A program made the position numbers and the translations under genes. The notes under the pieces are model-generated. The model was not told the origin of the DNA. It did no database searches and was given only the letters and a program-made list of their open reading frames with translations. A DNA stretch of 64,000 bases, taken from positions 39,404 to 103,403 of the forward strand of contig JBDSDD010000049.1 in NCBI GenBank assembly GCA_039920745.1. The letters run 5' to 3'. This document shows positions 1-7,879 of this stretch, piece after piece; position 1 is the stretch's first letter, and each line of letters opens with the position of its first letter. The DNA is from Scleromatobacter sp039920745. Lineage in GTDB: Bacteria; Pseudomonadota; Gammaproteobacteria; Burkholderiales; Burkholderiaceae_C.

Positions 1-519
1 GCGCGTGAAAGCGTCGATCAGCGCGACCCAGCCGGCGGGCTCGGGGTGCGAGGTGTTGCCTTCCCAGTAGAAGATCTTGAGTGGCGAGGTGGCCAGCGCC
101 AGCGGCGTGAAGCCGAGCTCCACCAGCGGCCGGATGCGGCGGGCAAGCAGCGCGTCGTAGAGCGCGTCGATGCCGCTGAAGTCGAACACCAGCTGGCCGT
201 CCACGCGGCGAACGGTCTTGAGCACGTCGTGGAAGATGGCGTGGAAGCGCAGGTAGCGGAAGCCCAGTTCGTCGACGGCGGTCTTCAACTGGGCCAGGCT
301 GTCGTCGCGGCGAAGGGTGCCGGGGTAGTCGGAGCCCACGCAATGGTCGAAGAAGCGATCGAACGGCTGGCGGGCCTGCGACAGGTCGAGCACGATGCGG
401 CGCGTGGTCTGGTCATCCATGGTCTTGGGGTGCGGGGCGCCCCACGTGGTGCAGGTGAGCGGCAGTGCCGCGGAGGCCGCCAGGATCTGGCGACGGCGAA
501 GCTGTCGGGAAGGGATCAC
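1..519 (-). CDS. GH39-family glycosidase (beta-xylosidase-like), N-terminal part, runs off window
   Basis: The first 173 residues are present; the rest lies beyond position 1. After a twin-arginine-like leader (RRRQILAAS, hydrophobic stretch, Ala-rich end) the mature part shows GH39 beta-xylosidase landmarks: FFDHCVGSDYPGT near residue 53, then LGFRYLRFHAIFHD near 80-95, where the TIM barrel opens. The catalytic acid/base and nucleophile lie outside the window. The start is GTG at 517-519, sharing bases with the TGA stop of the GH43 gene (GTGA overlap), so the two are very likely translationally coupled. A role in trimming xylan or other xylose- or arabinose-containing oligosaccharides outside the cytoplasm is inferred from the family and the neighbour. 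Confidence 0.8.
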   Translation of the reverse strand, partial: MIPSRQLRRRQILAASAALPLTCTTWGAPHPKTMDDQTTRRIVLDLSQARQPFDRFFDHCVGSDYPGTLRRDDSLAQLKTAVDELGFRYLRFHAIFHDVLKTVRRVDGQLVFDFSGIDALYDALLARRIRPLVELGFTPLALATSPLKIFYWEGNTSHPEPAGWVALIDAFTR

Positions 520-2108
520 GCGAGTCCTCTGTAAGTGAAGTTGCGCGCGCGGATCTCGCCGGCTCCGGCGCTGAACAAGGCGATCCTCAGGCTCGTGAAG
601 CCGCCGAACACGTTGTGGTGCAGGCCCGAAACCTCCATCTGCCACGGGTGCTGCGTCCAGGTGCGGCCGTCGTGCGAATGACTGAACGTCAGCACGTTCT
701 CGCGATTGACGAGGCGGATGTGCACGCACCGCGTCTGCATGGCCTGGCGCATCCAGACGTGCTCCTGGCCGTAGCCGTAGGTGAGCATCTGGGTGCTGCT
801 GAAGCCGATGCCCGCATGGCCGCGCTCGTCGTAGAACAGCGCGAGGCCGCCGTGGCCGTCGCCGCGGATCTCCAGTTCGACCGCGGCCTCGTAGCTGCGG
901 TCGCCCACCACGCAGGTCAGCGGCGAGCAATCGGCCAGCGCCTGGCCTTTGCCGCGCAACACGAGGCTGGCATCCTCGAAGCGCATGCGCGCGGCGTCGT
1001 CAGGGCCGGGCGCGTGCAGGCTCCATTGCAGGCCCATCGGCCCGTGCGCGAAGTCGTCGGACAGCGCCTGGCCCGACGGGCGCGGTGCGCCACCGCGTGG
1101 CTTGGGCAGCGGACGATCCAGCGTGCCGCCGCGGGCGCGCAGCCAGCCGTCATCGGTCCACGCCACGGGCTCGAGCAGCGCCTGGCGGCCCAGCGTGCGC
1201 ATGCCGTTCTCGTAGCCGTGATAGACCATCCACCAGTCGCCGGCCGGGCCTTCGACGAGGCTCGCGTGGCCGCGCGACCACCAGGGCTCCTCGACGCTGC
1301 GGGTGCGCACGATGGGGTTGTGCGGGCAGTGCGTCCACGGCCCGTGCACCGAGCGCGACCGCGCCAGCGTGACCATGTGGCTGGTGGGCGGGCCGGCGGT
1401 GCCGCCCACCGCCGACAGGAGGTAGAACCAGTCGCCGCGGCGCAGCAGCTTGGGGCCTTCCGGCGCGAACATCTCGACCACCCAGTCAGCCGGGTACTGC
1501 CAGGGCGTCCAGGCGTTGTTCTCCACCGGCCCATCCGTGGCGAGGCCGTCGTCGGTGAGGCGCACGCGTCGCCCGCCGTTGACGAACAGGTAGCGCCGGC
1601 CGTCCTCGCCCAGCACGTGGCCGGGGTCGATGCAGCCGGGAACGCGCAGGTTCACGGGCTCGCTCCAAGGCCCCCGGATGGCGTCGGCATGAACGACGTG
1701 GATGCCCGTTCCGCCATCGCCCAGCACGGGGATGTAGAGGAAGAAGCGGCCGCCGTGCTTGACCAGGTCCATGGCCCAGACCGTGCCGATCGGGCGGGTC
1801 AGCGCGGCGCAGATCGGGGCCCAGTTGACGAGGTCCTGCGAATGCCAGATGACCGCGCCCGGACAGGCCTGGAACGACGAGAACGTCATGTAGTAGTCGG
1901 CACCGTCCTTCAGGATGGTGGGATCGGCGTGGTCACCCGCAACGATCGGGTTGAGGTAGCGGCCGTCGCCGAGGTCGGCGCGACGCTGGCCCTCGGGCCC
2001 GGGCGCGCGGACGCGCGACGCGGGCGCGACAGCCTCCGCGCGCGCAGTCGCAAAGCCGTTGGCAACGGCCCCTGCCAGGGCCACCTTGAATGCCCGACGT
2101 GTCCACAT
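516..2108 (-). CDS. Secreted GH43 glycoside hydrolase (beta-xylosidase / arabinofuranosidase type)
   Basis: 530 residues. A Tat-type leader opens the protein (TRRAFKVALAG then a hydrophobic stretch), so it is probably exported folded. The five-bladed GH43 propeller follows, with the three expected acidic residues visible: Asp62 in GDHADPTIL, Asp161 in CIDPGHVL and Glu218 in FAPEGPKLL. From about residue 355 a second beta-rich domain (DDFAHGPMGLQWSLHAPG onward) resembles the C-terminal beta-sandwich of many GH43 enzymes. GGAGA lies just upstream of the ATG. It is the first gene of a pair with the GH39 gene, which it overlaps by four bases. The substrate is probably a xylo- or arabino-oligosaccharide; GH43 specificity cannot be read from sequence alone. 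Confidence 0.88.
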   Translation of the reverse strand: MWTRRAFKVALAGAVANGFATARAEAVAPASRVRAPGPEGQRRADLGDGRYLNPIVAGDHADPTILKDGADYYMTFSSFQACPGAVIWHSQDLVNWAPICAALTRPIGTVWAMDLVKHGGRFFLYIPVLGDGGTGIHVVHADAIRGPWSEPVNLRVPGCIDPGHVLGEDGRRYLFVNGGRRVRLTDDGLATDGPVENNAWTPWQYPADWVVEMFAPEGPKLLRRGDWFYLLSAVGGTAGPPTSHMVTLARSRSVHGPWTHCPHNPIVRTRSVEEPWWSRGHASLVEGPAGDWWMVYHGYENGMRTLGRQALLEPVAWTDDGWLRARGGTLDRPLPKPRGGAPRPSGQALSDDFAHGPMGLQWSLHAPGPDDAARMRFEDASLVLRGKGQALADCSPLTCVVGDRSYEAAVELEIRGDGHGGLALFYDERGHAGIGFSSTQMLTYGYGQEHVWMRQAMQTRCVHIRLVNRENVLTFSHSHDGRTWTQHPWQMEVSGLHHNVFGGFTSLRIALFSAGAGEIRARNFTYRGLA

Positions 2109-2171
2109 CGTTGTCTCCGAAGTCGTTCTGGTGCCGGAACGCGTGACGGAGTCGCCCGCACCGCCACCTAG

Positions 2172-2192
2172 TTAGTTTGATCGCTGCACTAA
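2172..2192. promoter_or_regulatory. Weak inverted repeat upstream of the GH43/GH39 pair
   Basis: TTAGT at 2172-2176 and ACTAA at 2188-2192 form 5-bp arms around an 11-base centre, inside the only AT-rich patch between the GH43 gene and the next one. The spacing would suit a dimeric regulator, but five matching bases per arm is weak evidence. Confidence 0.25.
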
Positions 2193-2259
2193 TTATTGAA
2201 CAGCGTGCAACTACCAATTGCCGGGGCGGGCGGAGAACGCGGGAGACAAGACGGAAGCC

Positions 2260-2784
2260 TCAGTCGGAGCCGTGCATCTCCACGTGCACCAGTTCGAACT
2301 TGGACCCGCTTGGCGTGGGCGTCACCTTGAACACGCGTTGGGCCCGGTTGATGCCCACCTTGAACAGGCGGCCGCCGGCCTCGACGCTGTCGTCGTCGCA
2401 GGTGACGGGCTTGTCCTGGTTGTTCTTGTCGTCGTGATGGCGATCGGACCTGGCGCGCACGCCAGTGCAATCGAGCACTGGCCCGTACGGGCGCATCGCG
2501 TCGCGGTAGAAGGCAGCGACGGCGTCGACACTGTCGGCGCTGCGATAGCTGGCGACGGCCAGCTTGAAGCCGAAGGCCTGGCCCCAGATGCCGAACGAGA
2601 AGCCCGCCGAGTCGCGGCCCGAGTCGGAGTTCTTGATCGCGCCGGGGTAGATCGGCAGGCCGACGTCCTTGGCGTCGGCGTCGGCGTGGATGTCGAGTCC
2701 GCCGGCCTGGCTGGCGCTGGCGGCCAGGGCGACGGCGAACGCGGCGAGCACATGGCGCGGTCTCGGGAAACACAAGGCGGTCAT
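2260..2784 (-). CDS. Secreted hypothetical protein
   Basis: 174 residues. I chose the ATG at 2784 because GGAG stands eight bases upstream and a classical signal peptide follows (PRPRHVLAAFAVALAASASQAGG). The frame is open further upstream but without a ribosome site or sensible protein. The mature part begins GGLDIHADADAKDVGLPIYPGA and contains SYRSADSVDAVAAFYRDAM, a pattern of small periplasmic proteins of unknown function in Burkholderiales. A Cys pair (about 114 and 140) could form a disulfide. No catalytic motif is visible. It reads the same way as the GH43 gene but about 150 bases separate them, so co-transcription is uncertain. Confidence 0.7.
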   Translation of the reverse strand: MTALCFPRPRHVLAAFAVALAASASQAGGLDIHADADAKDVGLPIYPGAIKNSDSGRDSAGFSFGIWGQAFGFKLAVASYRSADSVDAVAAFYRDAMRPYGPVLDCTGVRARSDRHHDDKNNQDKPVTCDDDSVEAGGRLFKVGINRAQRVFKVTPTPSGSKFELVHVEMHGSD

Positions 2785-2975
2785 CGGAATCTCCAGTTGC
2801 AGCGCGCAGCATAGGAAACGGCCGGGCGCATGGCGATGCAACTGCGACGAACCGGCGCGCCCCACCGACGATCTGCAGCCGCGCTCGACGAACGGCGCGC
2901 ACCTTTGACCCCGGCCGAGCACGGCCTCTGCGCTTGCGTTGCAATGGCCGGACGTCGACCCCCGCCGGAGTGCCC

Positions 2976-4091
2976 ATGCCCGCCCTGTTCCAGCCCCTGA
3001 AGATCGGCTCTCTCGAGCTCGAGAACCGCATCGTCATCGCACCGATGTGCCAGTACTCGGCGGTCGATGGCAGCGCCACCGACTGGCACGCGATCCACCT
3101 GGGCCACCTGGCGTTGTCGGGCGCAGCGCTGCTGATCATCGAGGCCACGGCCGTGACAGCGCGGGGCCGCATCACGCCCACGGATCTGGGCCTGTACTCG
3201 GACGCCAACGAAGCCGCGCTGGCCCGCGTGCTGGCCGTGGTGCGCGGGCAGTCGGCCATGCCCATCGGCATTCAACTCGCGCACGCCGGGCGCAAGGCGT
3301 CCAGCCGCGCGCCGTGGGACGGCGGCCAGCAGATCCCCTCGCCCGACGCGGACGGCTGGGTCGCCGAGGCGCCGTCGGCGCTGCCGCATTCGCCCGGCGA
3401 GGAGCCGCCACGCGCGCTCGACGCGGCCGGGCTCGCGCGCGTGCGTGACGCATTCGCGCTCGCGGCCTTGCGCGCGGCACGCCTGGGCATCGACGCGATC
3501 GAGCTCCACGCGGCGCACGGCTACCTGCTGCACGAGTTCCTGTCGCCGCTCGCCAACCAGCGCGACGACGCGTACGGCGGCAGCCTCGAGAACCGCATGC
3601 GCTTTCCGCTGGAGGTGTTCGACGCCGTGCGGGCCGCGTTCCCGGCCGATCGGCCGGTGTGGGTGCGGCTGTCGGCCACCGACTGGGTCGACGGCGGCTG
3701 GGACCTGGCCAGCAGCGTCGCGTTCGCCCAGGCGCTCGCAGCGCGCGGCTGCGCGGCGATCCACGTCAGCACGGGCGGGGTGTCGCCGCAGCAGAAGATC
3801 CCGCTGGGCGCCGGCTACCAGGTGCCGTTCGCCGCGCGCATCAAGGCCGAGACAGGCCTGCCGACAATCGCCGTCGGCCTGATCACCGAACCCGAGCAGG
3901 CCGAGACCATCGTCGCCAGCGGCGAGTCCGATGCCGTCGCCCTGGCCCGCGCGATGCTCTACGACCCGCGCTGGCCCTGGCACGCGGCCGCCAGGCTGGG
4001 CGCGCAGGTGCGCGCGCCCAAGCAGTACTGGCGCTCGCAGCCGCGCGAGTTCAAGGATCTGTTCGAAGGCGCCGCCATCGGGCAGCGATAG
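2976..4091 (+). CDS. NADPH dehydrogenase, YqjM/xenobiotic reductase A type old yellow enzyme
   Basis: 371 residues, a full-length FMN-dependent TIM barrel. APMCQYSA near residue 25 carries the Cys typical of the YqjM/XenA branch; HAGRK, the His pair in ELHAAHGYLLHEFLSP, and DDAYGGSLENRMRF are all present, and the tail ends with the family's QYWRSQP region. Such enzymes reduce activated C=C bonds of enals, enones, nitro compounds or maleimides with NADPH. The start at 2976 has GGAG five bases upstream; an earlier in-frame ATG has none. The gene converges on the acyl-CoA synthetase with only three bases between stops. A second, NemA-like member of the superfamily lies at 33398-34471. Confidence 0.9.
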   Translation: MPALFQPLKIGSLELENRIVIAPMCQYSAVDGSATDWHAIHLGHLALSGAALLIIEATAVTARGRITPTDLGLYSDANEAALARVLAVVRGQSAMPIGIQLAHAGRKASSRAPWDGGQQIPSPDADGWVAEAPSALPHSPGEEPPRALDAAGLARVRDAFALAALRAARLGIDAIELHAAHGYLLHEFLSPLANQRDDAYGGSLENRMRFPLEVFDAVRAAFPADRPVWVRLSATDWVDGGWDLASSVAFAQALAARGCAAIHVSTGGVSPQQKIPLGAGYQVPFAARIKAETGLPTIAVGLITEPEQAETIVASGESDAVALARAMLYDPRWPWHAAARLGAQVRAPKQYWRSQPREFKDLFEGAAIGQR

Positions 4092-4094
4092 GCG

Positions 4095-5792
4095 CTATTC
4101 GGCCTTCTCGGGCTCGCGAAACTCCATCGGCCAGACCTCACCCGGCTGGCGCGCGTTCTCGCGCTGGCGCAGTTCGACGCGGCGGATCTTGCCCGAGAGT
4201 GTCTTGGGCAGTTCGCCGAACTCGACGATGCGGATCCGCTTGTACGAGGCCAGGCGCGAACGCGCGAACGCGAGGATGGACTGCGCCAGTTCGGGGCTGG
4301 GCGAGAAACCGGCGCGCAGGATCAGGATCGCCTTGGGCACAGCCAGGCGGATCGGGTCGGGTGACGGGATGACCGCGGCCTCCGCGACGGCTTCGTGCTC
4401 GATCAGCACACTCTCGAGCTCGAACGGGCTGATGCGGTAGTCGGAAGCCTTGAACACGTCATCGGCGCGGCCGATGTAGGTGATGTAGCCGTCCGCGTCG
4501 CGCGCGGCGACGTCGCCGGTGTGATAGTGGCCGTCGCGCATCGCGTCGGACGTGCGCTCATCGTCGTCCTGGTAGCCCAGCATCAGGCCGAGCGGGCGCG
4601 GCGCCAGGGTCAACGCGATCTCGCCTTCCTGCGCGGGCTGGCCGTCGATGTCGAGCAGCGCGACGTCGTAGCCGGGCAGTGGGCGGCCCATCGAGCCGGG
4701 CTTGGACTTCTGGCCCGGCGGATTGCCCACCTGCGCCGTCGTTTCGGTCTGCCCGAAGCCGTCGCGGATCGTGATGCCCCAGGCGCGCTGGACGATGTCG
4801 ATCACCTCGGGATTGAGCGGCTCGCCGGCGCCCACCAGCTCGCGCAGCGACGTCTTGTACTTGCCCAGATCCTGCTGCATCAGCATGCGCCACACGGTGG
4901 GCGGCGCACACAGCGACGTGACCTTGTTCTTCACCAGCACGTCCAGCGCGCTCGGCGCGTTGAAGCGTGCGTAGTTGTAGATGAAGATGGTCGCGCCCGC
5001 GTTCCACGGTGCGAACAAGCAACTCCATGCGTGCTTGGCCCAGCCCGGCGAGCTGATGTTCCAGTGCACGTCGCCGGGCTTCAGGCCGATCCAGTACATG
5101 GTCGACAGGTGGCCCACCGGGTAGCTCTGGTGGCTGTGCAACACCAGCTTGGGCTTGGACGTGGTGCCCGACGTGAAGTACAGGAACAACGGGTCGGTGG
5201 CCTGCGTCGCTGCGTCGGGCGTGAAGACGGACGACTGCTGCGCCGACGCCGCGTAGTCGTGCCAACCGGCCGCCTCGCCGCCCACGACGATGCGCGTGTA
5301 GACGCCGGGGAACACGTCGAACTTGGCCGTGGCCGAGGCCGTGCAGATGACGTGCTTGACGGCGCCGCGGTCGAAGCGGTCGGTGAGGTCGTCGGTGCTC
5401 ACCAGCGTGGTGGTGGGCACGATCACCGCGCCCAGCTTCATGCAGGCCAGCATGGCCTCCCACAGCGCCACCTCGTTGGGCATCAGCAGCAGCACGCGGT
5501 CGCCGCGCGCCACGCCCAGCGAGCGCAGCCAGTTGGCGACCTGCGCCGAGCGCTCGGCCATGCGCGCGAAGCTGACCTTGTCCTCGCCGCCGTCCTCGTC
5601 GACGATCCACAGCGCGGGCGCGTCGTTGCCGCGGGCCATCGCGTCGAAATGGTCCAGCGCCCAGTTGAACTCGGTCAGTTGCGGCCAACGGAAGTCGCGG
5701 TAGGCGGTGGCGTAGTCCTCGCGATGCTGGAGCAGGAAGTCCCGAGCGCCCAGGAAGGCGGCGACGCCGGTGGTGGTGGAGGATGCGGTCAT
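4095..5792 (-). CDS. AMP-forming acyl-CoA synthetase
   Basis: 565 residues from the ATG at 5792, chosen because GGAGA stands upstream; an ATG five codons earlier lacks one. The ANL-superfamily core motifs are in order: FTSGTTSKPKLVLHSH (phosphate loop), SSPGWAKHAW, GAGEPLNP, RDGFGQTETT, YHTGDVAARDADGYI and GRADDVFKASDYRIS (hinge), and the catalytic lysine in LPKTLSGKIRR near the C terminus. It activates a carboxylic acid to acyl-AMP and then acyl-CoA. The pattern resembles acetyl- and medium-chain (ACSM-like) acyl-CoA synthetases; the acid is not evident. It appears monocistronic. Confidence 0.88.
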   Translation of the reverse strand: MTASSTTTGVAAFLGARDFLLQHREDYATAYRDFRWPQLTEFNWALDHFDAMARGNDAPALWIVDEDGGEDKVSFARMAERSAQVANWLRSLGVARGDRVLLLMPNEVALWEAMLACMKLGAVIVPTTTLVSTDDLTDRFDRGAVKHVICTASATAKFDVFPGVYTRIVVGGEAAGWHDYAASAQQSSVFTPDAATQATDPLFLYFTSGTTSKPKLVLHSHQSYPVGHLSTMYWIGLKPGDVHWNISSPGWAKHAWSCLFAPWNAGATIFIYNYARFNAPSALDVLVKNKVTSLCAPPTVWRMLMQQDLGKYKTSLRELVGAGEPLNPEVIDIVQRAWGITIRDGFGQTETTAQVGNPPGQKSKPGSMGRPLPGYDVALLDIDGQPAQEGEIALTLAPRPLGLMLGYQDDDERTSDAMRDGHYHTGDVAARDADGYITYIGRADDVFKASDYRISPFELESVLIEHEAVAEAAVIPSPDPIRLAVPKAILILRAGFSPSPELAQSILAFARSRLASYKRIRIVEFGELPKTLSGKIRRVELRQRENARQPGEVWPMEFREPEKAE

Positions 5793-6038
5793 GCGAAGTG
5801 TCTCCATGCGCCGTCCACCCGGGTGGCGATGGCGGCGGTTGTCGTGGTCGAAGCGCCGTCACGCGACGCTCGCACAGGAGAGCATAAGGGAGGCGGCCAA
5901 CGGGCACCTGACGGCGCTCGCCAGGGAGATTTGCTGGCGCTCGGGAACGAACCCGCGCGGGTGCCGGTGTCCGCGCAGATGTCGCGGCAGTGGAGGGATG
6001 CGCGGCCCCGACGTGTCTCGCGCAGCGCCCTGGGCGCG

Positions 6039-6290
6039 TCAGGCGGCCAGTTGGGCCGGCGCGGCGGGGACGATCGGGATCACGCGGGCGGCGTTGGCGA
6101 CGCGCCCCTCGGCGAGCGTCGAGCGGCAGGCGCGGGCCACGTCGAAGGTGTCGTGCGCGCACTCCAGACAGCTGCCGCAGGCGGTGCCCACGCGCAATTC
6201 GTCCTGCAGTTCGTCGAACGAGGCGCAGCCGTGGCGCACTGCGCGCTCGATGTCACGGTCGGACACCCGGTGGCACACGCAGACGATCAC
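6039..6290 (-). CDS. bfd: Bacterioferritin-associated ferredoxin
   Basis: 83 residues. The N terminus MIVCVCHRVSDRDIERAVRHG and the later TACGSCLEC supply the C-x-C plus C-x2-C cysteines that hold the [2Fe-2S] cluster of Bfd. Bfd binds bacterioferritin and delivers electrons to its heme so that stored iron can be released. The start is GTG at 6290 with AGGAG eight bases upstream; there is no better ATG. The C-terminal 20 residues extend beyond the usual ~64-residue length. bfr lies upstream on the same strand but behind a terminator, and bfd has its own promoter with a Fur-like palindrome. Confidence 0.9.
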   Translation of the reverse strand: MIVCVCHRVSDRDIERAVRHGCASFDELQDELRVGTACGSCLECAHDTFDVARACRSTLAEGRVANAARVIPIVPAAPAQLAA

Positions 6291-6372
6291 AGGGCTTGCT
6301 CCTGCGCGGCGGCGATCCTGCTGACGGCGATGGACGACATGCGAGGCGATTCCGTTGGTTGACCCTGACGTA

Positions 6373-6401
6373 ACTATAACGCGAATCGTTCGCATTTGCA
6401 A
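6373..6401 (-). promoter_or_regulatory. Sigma-70 promoter of bfd with embedded Fur-like operator
   Basis: Read on the minus strand, TTGCAA (6396-6401) and TATAGT (6373-6378) are separated by exactly 17 bases, a near-consensus -35/-10 pair about 80 bases before the bfd start. The spacer contains the perfect palindrome GCGAATCGTTCGC (6381-6393), whose TGCGAA-n3-TTCGCG layout matches high-GC variants of the Fur box. Repression of bfd by iron-loaded Fur would fit its role in iron mobilisation. Confidence 0.68.
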
Positions 6402-6478
6402 AACAGAAAGGCCTGCTTTCGTGGCGCAGTTCTGGGCCTGGCGCCGCAGATCCCTCTCCTGCTTCCCGCCCCGCAATG

Positions 6479-6504
6479 AAAAAAGCGCAGCCAGGCTGCG
6501 CTTT
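6479..6504 (-). terminator. Intrinsic terminator after bfr
   Basis: AGCGCAGCC (6484-6492) and GGCTGCGCT (6494-6502) are perfect 9-base complements. On the minus strand the hairpin is followed by six T residues (A6479-A6484 on the plus strand). It lies 25-50 bases beyond the bfr stop and is the clearest rho-independent terminator in the window. Confidence 0.88.
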
Positions 6505-6527
6505 CGGGGTCGCGGAAGGCGAGGTAC

Positions 6528-7004
6528 CTACTCGATCTCGCCCATCATCGACTGATGGTAGTTCTGCTCGCCAACCTTGGCGGCGACGTCCAACTGCGTC
6601 TCGAGGAAGTCGATGTGCTCCTCGGTGTCGTCGAGGATCTTCTGCAGCAGGTCACGCGAGACATAGTCGCGCACGCTCTCGCAGTGGGCGATGCCGTCCT
6701 TGATCGTGGCCTGCGCGCCGGTCTCGAGCTTGAGGTCGCAGTTCATGCACTCCAGGAGGTTCTCGCCGATCATCAGCTTGCCCAGATCCTGCAGGTTGGG
6801 CAGGCCATCGAGCAAGAAGATGCGGTCCATGAGCTTGTCGGCGTGCTTCATCTCGCCGATCGACTCCTCGTATTCCTTCTTCGCGATCTTGTCGAGACCC
6901 CAGTGCTTGTACATCCGGTAGTGGACGAAGTACTGGTTGATAGCCGTCAGTTCGTTCTTCAGCTGGGCCTGAAGGTGCGCGATGACCTGGGGGTCGCCTT
7001 TCAT
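6528..7004 (-). CDS. bfr: Bacterioferritin
   Basis: 158 residues, collinear with E. coli Bfr from MKGD to the end. The heme ligand Met52 (GEMKHAD) and ferroxidase residues Glu18, Glu51, His54, Glu94 and His130 are at their standard positions, but the residue aligned with Glu127 is Thr (LDDTEEHID, residues 124-132), followed by two Glu. It forms the 24-subunit cage that oxidises Fe(II) and stores mineral, with heme between subunits for Bfd-driven release. The start at 7004 has AGGAG upstream; an in-frame ATG 11 codons earlier does not. A terminator follows, then bfd; Dps lies upstream on the same strand. Confidence 0.93.
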   Translation of the reverse strand: MKGDPQVIAHLQAQLKNELTAINQYFVHYRMYKHWGLDKIAKKEYEESIGEMKHADKLMDRIFLLDGLPNLQDLGKLMIGENLLECMNCDLKLETGAQATIKDGIAHCESVRDYVSRDLLQKILDDTEEHIDFLETQLDVAAKVGEQNYHQSMMGEIE

Positions 7005-7079
7005 GCGGAAACTCCTCGCAACGCGTGTTCGTCGCAAACGCGCTCATCCTAGCGCGAATGCAACGCCGAACCGCGCCTT

Positions 7080-7628
7080 TCAGTGGCCGCCCGAATCCGC
7101 GTTGCGGCTCGATTCGAACAGGAACCAGGCGCGCCGTTCGGTCTCGTCGATCCAGTTCTCGATGAGGCTGGCGGAGGCGATGTCCTTGTGGTCGTCGCAC
7201 ACGTCGTGCGCGGCGCGCAGGCTGGCGGCGAGTTGCTGGTTGTCCTGGTGCAACTCGGCCAGCATGTCCAGCGGCGTCACGAACTCGGCGTCGTTGTCGG
7301 ACACGCGCTGCAGCCTGGCGATGTGCCCGATGGACCGCAGCGTCACGCCGCCGAGCTTGCGCACGCGCTCGGCGAGCGGATCGGTCATCGCGTAGAGCTG
7401 GTCGCCCTGGTCGTCAAGCAGCAGGTGATAGTCGCGGAAATGCGGCCCGCTCATGTGCCAGTGGAAGTTCTTGGTCTTCAGGTAGATCGCGAACACGTCG
7501 GCCAGGATCGCGTTGAGCGCGCCGCTGATGTCCTTGGTCGCCTTGGCGCCCAGGTCGGTGGGCGTGGCGATGGCCGCGCCACGACGGCTCTTGGCGGCTG
7601 CGGCCTTCTTCGGGGACAGCGTCTTCAT
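7080..7628 (-). CDS. dps: Dps-family DNA-binding ferritin-like protein
   Basis: 182 residues. A Lys/Arg/Ala-rich N-terminal tail (about residues 1-20) is the kind that binds DNA in Dps. The four-helix core follows, with the ferroxidase signature KNFHWHMSGPHFRDYHLLLDDQ near residues 53-74. The assembled 12-subunit shell uses peroxide to oxidise Fe(II), protecting DNA. AGGAGG precedes the ATG. It sits just upstream of bfr on the same strand with 75 bases between, so either co-transcription or separate promoters is possible. Confidence 0.92.
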   Translation of the reverse strand: MKTLSPKKAAAAKSRRGAAIATPTDLGAKATKDISGALNAILADVFAIYLKTKNFHWHMSGPHFRDYHLLLDDQGDQLYAMTDPLAERVRKLGGVTLRSIGHIARLQRVSDNDAEFVTPLDMLAELHQDNQQLAASLRAAHDVCDDHKDIASASLIENWIDETERRAWFLFESSRNADSGGH

Positions 7629-7771
7629 GCGGTGGACCTCCTGATGAGTTGGTAATCGCCGTCGCTGCGCGAAGGCGGCCGACCAAGGTTACTCGCGCAA
7701 CTATCTCCCCATCGTAGGACAGGCACTCGACCGCAGGGAAATGGGTGCCCCGGCCACTGTTTATCCGGAGT

Positions 7772-7800
7772 TTGCCGAACTGTGTCCAGGTTGATATAGC
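7772..7800 (+). promoter_or_regulatory. Sigma-70-like promoter for the 7880 gene
   Basis: TTGCCG (7772-7777) and TATAGC (7795-7800) are spaced by 17 bases, about 80 bases ahead of the ATG at 7880 and pointing towards it. Confidence 0.5.
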
Positions 7801-7879
7801 GGGGGGTTTCCGGCGCTCATCGGGGATTCCACGGAGCCTCCTGCGCCTAGTATTCGATCATCGAAACCGGAGTCTCACC

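Noticed and set aside
465..2171. Long open plus-strand frame of 568 codons opposite the GH43 gene
   Set aside because: Composition is Arg/Ala/His-rich with no motif; the opposite strand encodes a motif-complete GH43 enzyme with signal peptide and ribosome site. High GC keeps antisense frames open.
2172..2192. Confident xylose-regulator operator upstream of the GH43 gene
   Set aside because: Only five matching bases per arm and no regulator gene nearby; left as a low-confidence site.
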